Shown here piece after piece: positions 18,217 through 26,493 of a stretch of DNA of 64,000 nucleotides (its first letter is position 1; the number at the start of each line of letters is the position of its first letter). A program made the position numbers and the translations under genes. The notes beneath the pieces are model-generated. The model saw nothing but the letters and a program-made list of their open reading frames with translations, did no database searches and had not been told where the DNA came from. The DNA is taken from NCBI GenBank assembly GCA_963725185.1, contig CAVRXO010000012.1, positions 95,149 through 159,148 on the forward strand, written 5' to 3'. Source of the DNA: VAZQ01 sp963725185. Lineage in GTDB: Bacteria > Pseudomonadota > Alphaproteobacteria > Rhizobiales > Xanthobacteraceae.

Positions 18217-19263
18217 ATGGGCGACTCTGGCCGGAACTGCATGTACAGTCGCGACACGAAATATTCCATGGCTATTGCCAGAATTGCCCTGGACCACATC
18301 GCAGCGCTGGATCTTCCTGCCGATCCTCCCAGCTTCGCACTTTGGTACGCGTATGCGGTGGCGCAAAATCCTCAAATAAATAAACGGATTAATGAACTGC
18401 TTGCGGGAAATGCTAGGCTTTCGATGGCGGATATCGATCGGGTTTGTGACGAGTATATATCCCCGATGGGCTCGTTTCCCCGCCTTGAGAAAGTCGGAGA
18501 CGCGCTCGCCACAGAAGTTGACCACATCGTCGATCTGGTTGAGGCAGCTGTCGGCAGTGCTGCCTCCTATCGGGCGGGCCTGACCGACGCAGATCGTGAG
18601 CTTGATCACCCCGTGGATCGCGACGCGATTCGGAAGATTGTCCAAACGCTGGTGAAGTCCACGAATGAAATGGAGCGCCGGAACAGCTCATTGGAAACAG
18701 CGCTCAGGGTCTCCAAGCAGGTCATCGAGGACTTAAAAAATGACATGGACCGTATCCGCGACGAGAGCTTAAGAGACCCGCTTACATCACTTTACAATCG
18801 GAAGCATTTCGAGCAGGTGCTGGGACAGACAATTGCGATGCTCAACAGCAGCGCCGAGCAAATACCATTCTCAGTACTACTGATCGACATCGACCATTTC
18901 AAGCAATTCAACGATACGTATGGTCACCAGATCGGTGACGACGTGTTGCGGCTGATTGCTCAAGCTTTGAAGGACTTGGTGACGGGTCATGACTTGGCGG
19001 CGCGCTACGGCGGCGAGGAATTCGTCGTGTTGCTGCCTAATACTGGCCTAGACGGCGCCAAGTCAGTCGCAGAAAGCATCAGAACCACGGTCGGCCGCAA
19101 GGTCTTGCGCAAGCGCTCGACCGGTGAAACGCTTGGACGCGTAACCGTCTCGATCGGTTCTGTGGAATATCAACAGCACGACAATCCGGATGGACTTATC
19201 TACCGCGCCGATCGACTTCTGTATGCTGCCAAGCAGTCCGGGCGAGACATGGTATGCTGGTGA
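18217..19263 (+). CDS. GGDEF-domain diguanylate cyclase
   Basis: 348 residues (in-frame ATGs at 18241 and 18268 are also possible). The N-terminal ~170 residues are helical and hydrophilic without transmembrane segments; a coiled coil (QVIEDLKNDMDRIRDES) leads into the GGDEF domain. The active site is RYGGEEF at about residue 265, and DHFKQFNDTYGH gives the metal and substrate-binding part. The autoinhibitory RxxD site five residues upstream is absent (TGHD). Predicted cytosolic c-di-GMP synthase without product feedback, opposite the degenerate EAL protein and the PilZ protein. Confidence 0.88.
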   Translation: MGDSGRNCMYSRDTKYSMAIARIALDHIAALDLPADPPSFALWYAYAVAQNPQINKRINELLAGNARLSMADIDRVCDEYISPMGSFPRLEKVGDALATEVDHIVDLVEAAVGSAASYRAGLTDADRELDHPVDRDAIRKIVQTLVKSTNEMERRNSSLETALRVSKQVIEDLKNDMDRIRDESLRDPLTSLYNRKHFEQVLGQTIAMLNSSAEQIPFSVLLIDIDHFKQFNDTYGHQIGDDVLRLIAQALKDLVTGHDLAARYGGEEFVVLLPNTGLDGAKSVAESIRTTVGRKVLRKRSTGETLGRVTVSIGSVEYQQHDNPDGLIYRADRLLYAAKQSGRDMVCW

Positions 19264-19652
19264 AGAATAGGTGCTAAAGAGTTGTTGACCGTCTCATCAA
19301 CGGACAACCCTATTGCGATAGGGGATCGACCTTGACCCGCGCCGGCAGTTCGCCCCGAAAGTGTCCATGACCGCGTTCGTTAAGGCCGCCGTTCAATCGG
19401 TCGGTGCGGAGGAGGAATTACGCCATCCTTTTAAGGGGCACGCCCAGGAAGGGCTATACTAAGAGGACGCTTGGGACCAGTTGAATTGATGACACCAAAG
19501 GAAAGGCCTCGTGTGGCCGGTGCCAAAATTTGGTAACGAGCTCGGCTGGCCATGAGCTTGAGGGCTCGAGATGAAAGCCCCGAGATGGGGCACCGGAACG
19601 TCAGCACTCGCTCAATCTAACGTTAACGGGGTCCGTGTTTGATAAGAGCACA
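19264..19652. other. Gene-free stretch
   Basis: 389 bp downstream of the GGDEF gene. A short hairpin CCCTAT-TGCG-ATAGGG lies at 19308-19323 without a T-run. No coding frame or recognisable element otherwise. Confidence 0.3.
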
Positions 19653-20110
19653 ATGATCGAGAGCGACCTGAAAATCCAGGAGGAGACAACAGCCCCCGGC
19701 CTCTACGCGCTGATCGTCAATGATCAGGCTAATGTCGGCAGGGGTTAGCGGCTGCCATTAGTGCATTTGGTGTCGAAAGTTCGGTTTGCGACAATGTGAA
19801 AACCGCCATCGCCTGGTTTGATAAGCGCCGACCCGGTATCATCTTTGTCGACATCTCCCTTGATCGGTCGGCGGTCATCCAATTAGTCGAGGCGCTGCGC
19901 GCAAGAGGCTTTGCCGGCACCTTACAACTGATGTGCGGCGGTGGGCGACTGCAACTAGCCAAATTGGTCCAACAAATCGGGGAGTGCGGCGGCCTCCACC
20001 TACGTCCACCACTGCGGAAGCCGTACCGACTCGCAGATATCCGAACTGCGATTTCAGACGCCTTTGAAGGTCATTTGATCGGGCCATTGAGCGCTGAAAG
20101 AACCCAGTGA
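19653..20110 (+). CDS. Receiver-like response regulator (frameshifted near 19746)
   Basis: About 152 residues after joining two frames. It starts MIESDLKIQEETTAPGLYAL IVNDQANVGRG; one extra G in a G-run near 19746 breaks the frame, which continues LAAAISAFGVESSVCDNVKT. The strand IIFVDISLD offers a phosphoacceptor Asp, and LRPPLRKPYRLADIR resembles the Lys-Pro end of receiver domains. The acidic pocket is weak (VNDQ). The layout resembles the N-terminal domain of the nearby EAL protein, so it may be a related signalling adaptor. Confidence 0.55.
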
Positions 20111-20190
20111 AGAGAAAGAAACTCCGGCGGCACGCAACGGCTGGAGCTTCCAAGTGGCATTGAGTCTCCGCCAGCTGATGGGTCCGACAC

Positions 20191-20367
20191 ATGGCCGCCT
20201 CCGATGACGGCGCGGCGATTTTTACGCACGCCTGCAAGTTGGGATGTTAGGAGATCGTCTCAAAGCACCGGTGGCATCCGTATCGGTCCGGTCTGAGCAA
20301 AGTCTGGCTCAAGGTCAAGAATTCGAATGCGCCGGACGTACTTCGTTTTAAGCACGACGAACCCTGA
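20191..20367 (+). pseudogene. Remnant of an ATP-dependent DNA ligase (motif V region)
   Basis: A single frame from ATG to TGA reads AIFTHACKLGC, stop, EIVSKHRWHPYRSGLSKVWL KVKNSNAPDVLRF. This corresponds to the ligase segment HACKLG-x-EGIVSK-R-x-x-YRSG-x-S-x-x-W-x-KVKN found around nucleotidyltransferase motif V in LigD-type and related ligases. The in-frame TAG replaces the Glu of EGIVSK and the Gly has also changed. No other ligase sequence was found nearby. A short dead fragment. Confidence 0.75.
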
Positions 20368-20514
20368 CCCATCGGCTGCCCCCGCAGGTGGACGTTGGCG
20401 TTACCGAGCCCAGCCATCGATACTTCCCCTTGCGGCAAAAAAAGGTAGAGTTGTTGCTTGACAGCCGAGACGCATTGCATTGAGTTGCCGACAGAAGCAG
20501 GAAAGGACCACGCA

Positions 20515-20916
20515 ATGGGCCGAGCAAAAAACTCTAGGTCGGCGGCGAGCGGGGCGCGCGCGGATGGTTCGCAGCGAAACGATGAAGCGGTAGCCCGCAA
20601 CCTTCGTCGGTTCCGCATCGCGCGTGGTCTCAGTCAGACGGAACTCGGCAAGGCCCTAGGCGTGACCTTTCAACAAATACAGAAATACGAGAAGGGAAAG
20701 AACGCTATCGCGCCGGGCCGGCTGAGACAGGTGTGCGAGATCCTTGGAGTTACGCCGGCCAAGATATTCGGGAGCCAGCCCGAGGTAGATGGCGAGCCGA
20801 TTCCGGAGATGTCGCCGTGGTCCTACCGGACCCTGGTTGCTCTGAATAGGATCAGGAGCGAACAGATCAGGCGGTCTATCGGCGCTCTGATTGAGGAGAT
20901 GGTGGGCGGTAAATAA
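20515..20916 (+). CDS. XRE-family transcriptional regulator
   Basis: 133 residues from the ATG at 20515, which has AGGAAAGG upstream. The helix-turn-helix lies at about residues 27-80: VARNLRRFRIARGLSQTELG KALGVTFQQIQKYEKGKNAI, a textbook Cro/CI-type motif. The C-terminal tail (ALNRIRSEQIRRSIGALIEE) is helical and may mediate dimerisation. Many short regulators of this form occur in Bradyrhizobium. No obvious target; lies in an accessory region between pseudogenes. Confidence 0.82.
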   Translation: MGRAKNSRSAASGARADGSQRNDEAVARNLRRFRIARGLSQTELGKALGVTFQQIQKYEKGKNAIAPGRLRQVCEILGVTPAKIFGSQPEVDGEPIPEMSPWSYRTLVALNRIRSEQIRRSIGALIEEMVGGK

Positions 20917-20974
20917 GCGCGCTCGTACCCGCATGGCCGCGAAGCTCTGGCCGAGCCGAGGGGGTCCGGTCGGC

Positions 20975-21135
20975 GCGGTCTCGTCGGCGCGGGTTGGCAG
21001 CGCCGGGCGCACGGTGAGGCCGAGCGCCTTGCCGGTCTTGAGGTTGAGGATCAGCCCGACCTCGGCAGCCTGCAGCGCCGGCAGGTCCGCTGGCTCTTCG
21101 CCTTTGAGGATGGGGCCGGTAATCGGCAGGATATA
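20975..21135 (-). pseudogene. Remnant of an ABC_sub_bind solute-binding protein (C-terminus)
   Basis: The minus strand reads GPILKGEEPADLPALQAAEV GLILNLKTGKALGLTVRPAL PTRADE. This is the C-terminal hallmark of the ABC_sub_bind family (ILKGxKPADLPVQ...INLKTAKALGLxVPxxLLxRADE). The usual stop after RADE-V-I-E is missing, the first part is absent, and the frame runs on into unrelated sequence. A truncated fragment. Confidence 0.7.
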
Positions 21136-21323
21136 GCACCCGGAGATGCCGGTCTGTGGCCACACGCCGCCTCCGAGTCGGGTCATAACCGGTAATAGTC
21201 AAATTGAGCAAAAGTTTTTCGGTACGCCTCACAAAGCGCCCCTGCGGCCGTAATCTCCGTGGGTCGTTATTGGGAACGCGATGAGACTGAGGAGGGTCGA
21301 CCGGAAACAATTGCAGATTTACT

Positions 21324-21605
21324 GTGAGGCCATCATCAATGCCGCTGCTGGTAATACCGAATCCGCTCTCGCCAAACGACCACAAAGTCATGCATGGGAA
21401 ATGGCAGATCGGGCAGATCAATCCGGCCCTGAGCGGGGCCAGTAGATGGATATGGGCCCTCAACGGCGTACCCGGGGGAACACCCACCGGCATACGACTC
21501 GCAGGCGTAGTTGCCACGCTCGATGAGGCTGAGGTTGCGCTGACGGAGAGTTGGGAGCAGTGCTTGGCGTGGGCGGACCTGTCGGATGTGAAGGAAGGGT
21601 ACTAG
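21324..21605 (+). CDS. Short hypothetical protein, Bradyrhizobium type
   Basis: 93 residues from GTG at 21324 or 88 from ATG at 21339. The segments SRWIWALNGVPGGTPTGIRL AGVVATLDEAEVALTESWEQ CLAWADL match the general pattern of short Bradyrhizobium proteins with W-x-W-x-L...G-x-V-A-T-L-E-x-A-K-x-x-x-x-x-S-W. Function unknown. A terminator follows at 21746. Confidence 0.55.
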   Translation: MRPSSMPLLVIPNPLSPNDHKVMHGKWQIGQINPALSGASRWIWALNGVPGGTPTGIRLAGVVATLDEAEVALTESWEQCLAWADLSDVKEGY

Positions 21606-21745
21606 CCACGGGCCCTCGATGGCGGGGACCTTTAGGGGGCCACGGCGGCGTTCCGGGCCGAGTTGTGCCGGCTGCTCTATTCACGCGCCGCCGGCTGTGC
21701 CAAGATGTGCCCGCGGGCTGCCACACAGCCAGCACCCCACGTTGC

Positions 21746-21787
21746 AAAGCCCCGCCTCTGGGCCAACCTCGGGCGGGGCTTTTTTTT
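21746..21787 (+). terminator. Rho-independent terminator
   Basis: An AAAGCCCCGCC arm, a loop of about 15 bases, then GGGCGGGGC followed by eight T. It can also act on the minus strand because the left arm is preceded by A residues. Downstream of the gene ending at 21605. Confidence 0.75.
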
Positions 21788-22070
21788 CGGGTGACGGCTC
21801 GCGCTTGGTCCGCACCGGCTCTGGGATTGTCGGTGCCGACGCGCGGCCAAATTGGCGCGACCGACCCCAGCCGGATGGCGAAATCGCTGACCGCTGAACG
21901 AACTCGACGAGGAGGGCGCAGCGGTCATGCCGGCCACCGCGATCGGCCACATGCTCGACCGGGACGAGGCGGTGCCGGTGTGATACGAGCCGCGTTGCAC
22001 AGTAGGCTTTACAGTTAGTGTTAAAGTCAAAAACGTCGGCGCACCGTATGCTTCCGGAACTATTATTTTC

Positions 22071-22155
22071 GGTGCCCCGATGAGGGGTACGGTCCCGATC
22101 ATCACAGGTGAAGTCTCTTGTGGGGAAAATGATCGGGACCGGCTTTCGGGGCGCC
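22071..22155. repeat. Long two-part inverted repeat (structured element)
   Basis: Inner arms CGGTCCCGATCAT (22090-22102) and ATGATCGGGACCG (22129-22141) pair perfectly over 13 bp. Outer arms GGTGCCCCGA (22071-22080) and TCGGGGCGCC (22146-22155) pair at 9 of 10. The 26-base loop contains CACA/TGTG. The whole forms a long interrupted hairpin in a gene-free region (21788-22198). It could be a small RNA, a MITE-like element or a protein-binding site. Confidence 0.6.
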
Positions 22156-22198
22156 ACCAAGAAAGCACAAGATTATTGACGAGCGAGCGCCCGCGGGC

Positions 22199-22367
22199 TT
22201 AGCCGATCCGGCTCGCCGTCATCGCCCGCTGCGTATTCCACACCTCTTCGGGCTCTTGCCCGTCATCTGGGACAACGCCAGATCCGTTGCACGTCGCGCA
22301 GCGGCTCCTCAGTGCCCTGATCAACAACACCTTCTCCGTTGCATTCAGGGCAGATTTTTTCAGTCAT
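22199..22367 (-). CDS. Small DnaJ-type zinc-finger protein (frameshifted near 22307)
   Basis: The ATG at 22367 follows GGGGAG. The frame reads MTEKICPECNGEGVVDQGTE and then, after removing one base near 22307, CATCNGSGVVPDDGQEPEEV WNTQRAMTASRIG to a TAA at 22199, about 55 residues. Two CxxCxGxG motifs, as in DnaJ and related proteins, form one zinc site. Short proteins of this design occur in Bradyrhizobium; function unknown, possibly chaperone-like or RNA-binding. Confidence 0.7.
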
Positions 22368-22541
22368 CTTTGTGCACTCCCCAATGGGCAATGGGCTCCC
22401 GAGTAGTCAACCGGCCGGATCGGTCGCGGGTCCCATCCCTCATATTCTGCCCGGAATGCGGCCCATAGGCCGCCTTTACGGGAGACGTTCGCGGCGAAGG
22501 ATCAGGTTAGGGCTGGGCAAAACCTGTCGTTAGCGGTCGCC

Positions 22542-22736
22542 TCAAGTTCCGAGGCGATAACCAATGTAGGCGCCTATCCAGGCGATGACGAAAATAAGGA
22601 AGCCGACCAAAACGAGGCAATTCCTAGAGCCACGCTGCCATTCAGCAAAAGCGCGCGGCATCAATTCATTCATCAGCACGATAACCAGCACTAACGTCGC
22701 AAGAAATCCAATGACCGCTGTGAGTAGCGCAAACAT
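22542..22736 (-). CDS. Small membrane protein with two transmembrane segments
   Basis: 64 residues from the ATG at 22736: MFALLTAVIGFLATLVLVIV forms the first helix, a polar loop NELMPRAFAEWQRGSRN follows, then LVLVGFLIFVIAWIGAYIGY. Hydrophobic pattern and clean ends support coding, though the ribosome site is weak. No family recognised. Confidence 0.5.
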   Translation of the reverse strand: MFALLTAVIGFLATLVLVIVLMNELMPRAFAEWQRGSRNCLVLVGFLIFVIAWIGAYIGYRLGT

Positions 22737-22920
22737 AGATTGTTCTTCGTGCGGAGTTCTTAGGCCAGCCGCGCTAGCCTCGGGAACCATAGCACGGTCT
22801 TTGTCATTATGGGGCCAGAAGCATGGGCCCAGGAGCGGCGTCGAAGCGGTCGCAGCCATTTGGCGAACTGTTTGTGTACTTTGACATGAAGAGTCGGGCA
22901 CGGCATTTCACCGCGGTCCA

Positions 22921-23151
22921 ATGCTGACCATGGGTGATTATCTCAAAGCGGCTTTGTATTTCGAGGAATGCGCGGAGCAGGAACCGCGGCCGACAGAGCG
23001 CGCGCGCCTCCTCCGCGCCGCCCGACAGTTTCGTTGGTTAGAAATTGCGGCGGAACGGCAGGCCGACCCTACGTCGCATCAGCCGAAGGGGAGAACGCTG
23101 CCCGCGCGCTTACCGGATGCTTACCGAAGGTCAAATTCGGGGCGATTTTGA
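22921..23151 (+). CDS. Short helical hypothetical protein
   Basis: 76 residues: MLTMGDYLKAALYFEECAEQ EPRPTERARLLRAARQFRWL EIAAERQ. The pattern (helix, Pro-x-x-x-R-x-R-L-L-x-x-A-R-Q-x-x-x-L, helix) resembles short Bradyrhizobium proteins of unknown function. The second ATG at 22930 is an alternative start. Ends shortly before tRNA-His. Confidence 0.5.
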   Translation: MLTMGDYLKAALYFEECAEQEPRPTERARLLRAARQFRWLEIAAERQADPTSHQPKGRTLPARLPDAYRRSNSGRF

Positions 23152-23182
23152 GAGGGCGAAAATGCATCTTGTATTTTCAGTA

Positions 23183-23259
23183 TGGTACAGCTGGGTGGAC
23201 TCGAACCACCGGCCTCCTGATCCACAGTCAGGCGCTCTAACCAACTGAGCTACAGCTGC
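23183..23259 (-). tRNA. tRNA-His (GTG)
   Basis: The cloverleaf is complete. Acceptor 5' arm GCAGCTG pairs with CAGCTGT, leaving a G1-U72 pair. D-arm GCTCAGTTGGTTAGAGC, anticodon arm CCTGA-CTGTGGA-TCAGG with anticodon GTG, T-arm GGTGG-TTCGAGT-CCACC, discriminator A73, encoded CCA. Most bacterial tRNA-His have G-1:C73. A73 with G1-U72 is the known alphaproteobacterial variant read by a matching histidyl-tRNA synthetase. Confidence 0.97.
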
Positions 23260-23456
23260 ACGGGCTGCCGGAAAGCGCTCGGCAAGCGGGCGGAACGTAG
23301 GGGCAAACCTCCTACTTTGGCAAGAGCGCGCCTTGAGCGCTGCACCCCGAGGGTTAAGTCGCGCGGCGGGTGGCTAGCGTTCTTCATGGGTCGGTCGCGC
23401 CCTGCCGGCGAGGCCGCCCTGCTTGCGGGCGGCCAGGACAGCATGGGCCTTCATGA

Positions 23457-23485
23457 CAAAGCCCGGGCAAGAGGCCCGGGCTTCA
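23457..23485 (-). terminator. Terminator after the phasin gene
   Basis: A 9-bp stem AGCCCGGGC/GCCCGGGCT with a five-base loop (23460-23482), followed on the minus strand by TTGTCAT; it lies about 60 bp past the phasin stop. Confidence 0.6.
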
Positions 23486-23543
23486 TCGATGGATCATACG
23501 GCGCTGCCGGCCGGCCGCAACGGCCGGGGCCGACAACCTGAGC

Positions 23544-24050
23544 TCAGGCGGCCTTCTTGAACACCTTGGCAACGCTTTCCTTGACCGGCTCTGCGGTCTC
23601 GGTCGCCACCTTCTGGGCGAGCGCGGCGAGTTCCTTGCTCTGGGCGGTCAGCGCCTCGAACTGCTTGCGGGTATGCGCGGTCGACAGCTCCACGAAGTCG
23701 GAGAACGTCTTCACGCTCATCAATTCGGTCGCGAAATCGAACGCCGCATTGGTGTTGGTGCGCGCCGCCTCGATCACCTTGGCGCCGTATTCGGAGGCGC
23801 CCTTGCTGGCGGTCGCGTAGGTGCCTTCCATGAGGCCGGTGCACTCTTCGGCCGCGGTCTTCATCTTCTCGTAGTTCTCCTTCGCCTGCGATACGCCCTT
23901 TTCGGCGAACTCGCGGAAGGCAGCGGGGATTTCCATCTTCGGCATCTCGAAGTTCGGCATTCCGAATTTCGGAAATTCGAACGCCGATCCGCTGAACCCG
24001 CTCATAGGCTTGGTCGATGACATCGTCTTGGTCGTGGTGGTGTCTTCCAT
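23544..24050 (-). CDS. Phasin family protein
   Basis: 168 residues. The ATG at 24050 is set by AAGGA nine bases upstream. Phasins coat polyhydroxyalkanoate granules. The N-terminus has the repetitive FPKFGMPNFEMPKMEIP, then the phasin_2 core: FREFAEKGVSQAKENYEKMK, an amphipathic helix ANTNAAFDFA-like segment (TNTNAAFDFATELMSVKTFS) and a C-terminal Ala/Lys/Val-rich tail. Second of two neighbouring phasin genes, both minus; own terminator downstream. Confidence 0.9.
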   Translation of the reverse strand: MEDTTTTKTMSSTKPMSGFSGSAFEFPKFGMPNFEMPKMEIPAAFREFAEKGVSQAKENYEKMKTAAEECTGLMEGTYATASKGASEYGAKVIEAARTNTNAAFDFATELMSVKTFSDFVELSTAHTRKQFEALTAQSKELAALAQKVATETAEPVKESVAKVFKKAA

Positions 24051-24311
24051 GGCTCGCATCCTTGCGGTCAGGGGCGGCGACACGGCATTGCTCGGATCCG
24101 CCACCCGAAGCCGATCCGTGCCTGATTCTTGAAAACGGCCCACGGCCGCGCCCCGGCCTCGGGAGGCGCCGCGTTCGCTCAATGTGGCACTGTGGCATGA
24201 TTGTGAGTGCGATGCAACATAAATTATTGCGACGCACAATCCGGCGCACCCCTACTCCCCCCGCCACCCGGGACAACGCGGGCGCAGGTTCTGGGGTCGT
24301 CCTGGCAAGAC

Positions 24312-24695
24312 CTAACGCTGGGATTTCAGCGGTTCTGTGGCCATCTTGCCGGTGCTTTGGCCGAGCTCCTTGGCCTGCTCGGTCAGCACCTGCATCTGGG
24401 TCTTGATGTAGGATGCCTGCAATTCCAGCATTTCCTGGACGTCCTTGGCGCGCACCAGCTTCTGCGCGAAGTCGAATGTGCTGGCGATGTTCTGTTCGGC
24501 AAAACCCATCGCCTTCCCGCCCACGTCCTTGGCGCCCTTGCGGGCGGTTTCGGCCTGCCCTTCCAGGGCGCTGACCGTGTGCTGGGCCGCCGAAATGAAG
24601 CCTTCGACGGCTTGCTTTGCCTGCTCGACGCTCTTCTCCGCCAGCGCCCGCATCTCGGGAGGAATCTGAAACGGTTCGGCTTTGTTCATCGCCAT
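24312..24695 (-). CDS. Phasin family protein
   Basis: 127 residues, ATG at 24695 with GAGAGG upstream. EMRALAEKSVEQAKQAVEGF and EQNIASTFDFAQKLVRAKDV QEMLELQASYIKTQM are typical of the phasin_2 family. It shares the layout of the gene at 23544-24050 but lacks its Pro-Met N-terminal extension. Both presumably bind polyhydroxybutyrate granules, and the CoA-transferase pair nearby (27.5-28.9 kb) feeds the same acetoacetyl-CoA pool. Confidence 0.9.
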   Translation of the reverse strand: MAMNKAEPFQIPPEMRALAEKSVEQAKQAVEGFISAAQHTVSALEGQAETARKGAKDVGGKAMGFAEQNIASTFDFAQKLVRAKDVQEMLELQASYIKTQMQVLTEQAKELGQSTGKMATEPLKSQR

Positions 24696-24972
24696 GGTCC
24701 TCTCCTGTGCCAGCCCTGCTCGATTCTTGTTTCTTGCTCGATCGTTCAGCCGGCAGCGTCCGCGGATTCCCGCACAAGCCGGTAGACTATCATTCCCCTA
24801 TCAGGCCCGGAACACCGTCCCGGTTCCTTTTGTGGGCGACTTTGGGCCATTCGGCAGCGCGGACCCCGACCGAAGTTTTCCAGTGCTTTCCAACCCAAAG
24901 GCTGCCGGCGCCGTGGACGCAGGCAGCGGGAGCGGATTACTAGGGAACCTAGCTCACGAACCCAACGCTGGC

Positions 24973-26493
24973 ATGACGGTTGCGATCCTGATGAGCGAGC
25001 ACCCGCCCGGGCAACCCGCGCCGACCACGGCGGCCGAAGGGCTCGTGCGGCCGCAGATGGATCCGCTGCCACCCGTTCCGGACGCCGCGACCGCGCGGCG
25101 GGTTCCGCTTCGGTTCGTCTGGCAGGTCGATGCGGATGAGCGATTCACGGTCGCCTGCGACGAATTCGTCGCTCTGATGGGACCCGCCACCGCGGCCGCG
25201 CTTGGCCGCCCGTGGCCGGAGCTCGCCGCCGCACTGGCGCTCGATCCCGAGGGCCGGGTCGCGCAGGCGTTGGCCAGCAATGACACCTGGAGCGGGCTGC
25301 GCATCGCCTGGCCGCTGGACGATGGCAGCGAACGTCTCATGGTCGAGCTGTCCGGGCTGCCGGTATTCGACCGCCAGCGCATCTTTCGCGGCTATCGCGG
25401 CTTCGGCGTGTGCCGCGATGTCGTCCGGCGCGCCCTCGAGACAGCCCCGCCCGCGGGCGCCGCGGCCGCAATGCCCGCCCCCGAGAACGTGGTGCCGCTG
25501 CGCCCGACCGGCCAGCCGATCGTTCCGGCCTTGAGCGCGGTCGAACGCAGCGCCTTCCACGAGCTCACCCGCAAGCTCCACGAGCGTTTGACGGCGGCGG
25601 CTTCGCTTCCCGCGCCGCCGGCCGGCCCGGAACCGACGCTCGATCAAACCGCGCCGGATCAGCCGCCCCAGGACCATCCCGCCGAAATCGCCGCGGACTA
25701 TCCGCGCTCGCCGCTGGAGCGCGCGCAAGCCGCGATTGCCGAGCTCAAGGCGGGCAAGCGCCAGGCCGAAAAGGCTTCCGCCGCCAAGTCGGACTTCCTG
25801 GCCAGGATCAGCCACGAGATCCGGACTCCGCTCAACGCCATCATCGGCTTTTCAGAGATCATGGCGCAGGAAAAGTTCGGCCCCATGGGCAACGAGCGCT
25901 ACCGGCAATATGTCGTCGACATCCGCAGCTCCGGCGAGCATCTGCTGTCGCTGGTCAACGATCTGCTCGATCTGTCCAAGATCGAGGCCGGCAAGCTCGA
26001 GCTCGATTTCGCCGGCGTCGCGCTCAATGCGCTCACGCAGCAATGCGTCGCCATCATGCAGCCGCAAGCCAATCGCGAGCGCATCATCATCCGCACCTCG
26101 CTGTCCCCCAAGCTGCCGCCGGTCCTCGCGGATGCACGTTCGGTGCGCCAGATCGTGCTCAACCTGATCTCCAATTCGGCCAAGTTCACCGGCGCCGGCG
26201 GGCAGGTGATCGTATCGACGACGCTCACCGACCGGGGCGAGGTGGTGTTGCGGGTCCGCGACAGCGGCATCGGCATGAGCGAGAAGGAGATCGCGATCGC
26301 GCTCGAGCCGTTCCGGCAAGTGGCCAGCACGGTACGCGGCGGCCCGGCCGGCACCGGGCTCGGCCTGCCGCTCACCAAAGCGCTGGCCGAGGCCAACGGG
26401 GCGAGCCTGCGCATCAAGAGCGCGCCCAATGCTGGCACGCTGATCGAGGTGGTGTTCCCGCCCGAGCGCGTATTGGGGCAGCAGGGTCGGTGA
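24973..26493 (+). CDS. Sensor histidine kinase, PleC/PdhS type
   Basis: 506 residues from the ATG at 24973 (the frame is open farther upstream, without a ribosome site). The N-terminal part (about 40-160) looks like a PAS-type domain (VPLRFVWQVDADERFTVACD); a Pro/Ala-rich linker follows. HisKA has phosphoacceptor His281 in ISHEIRTPLNAIIGFSEIM, with the FGPMGNERYRQY signature of PleC/DivJ/PdhS-like kinases. The ATPase domain shows NLISNSAKFT, DSGIGM and GTGLGLPL. No transmembrane segment, so cytosolic. Likely in a cell-cycle or developmental phosphorelay; the partner regulator is not adjacent. Confidence 0.88.
   Translation: MTVAILMSEHPPGQPAPTTAAEGLVRPQMDPLPPVPDAATARRVPLRFVWQVDADERFTVACDEFVALMGPATAAALGRPWPELAAALALDPEGRVAQALASNDTWSGLRIAWPLDDGSERLMVELSGLPVFDRQRIFRGYRGFGVCRDVVRRALETAPPAGAAAAMPAPENVVPLRPTGQPIVPALSAVERSAFHELTRKLHERLTAAASLPAPPAGPEPTLDQTAPDQPPQDHPAEIAADYPRSPLERAQAAIAELKAGKRQAEKASAAKSDFLARISHEIRTPLNAIIGFSEIMAQEKFGPMGNERYRQYVVDIRSSGEHLLSLVNDLLDLSKIEAGKLELDFAGVALNALTQQCVAIMQPQANRERIIIRTSLSPKLPPVLADARSVRQIVLNLISNSAKFTGAGGQVIVSTTLTDRGEVVLRVRDSGIGMSEKEIAIALEPFRQVASTVRGGPAGTGLGLPLTKALAEANGASLRIKSAPNAGTLIEVVFPPERVLGQQGR

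Noticed and set aside
21900..22030. Possible small gene around MPATAIGHMLDRDEAVPV
   Set aside because: The frame is very short, without ribosome site or family match.
23183..23259. Integration site of a genomic island at tRNA-His
   Set aside because: No integrase gene and no direct repeat of the tRNA 3' end could be found, so this remains a guess.
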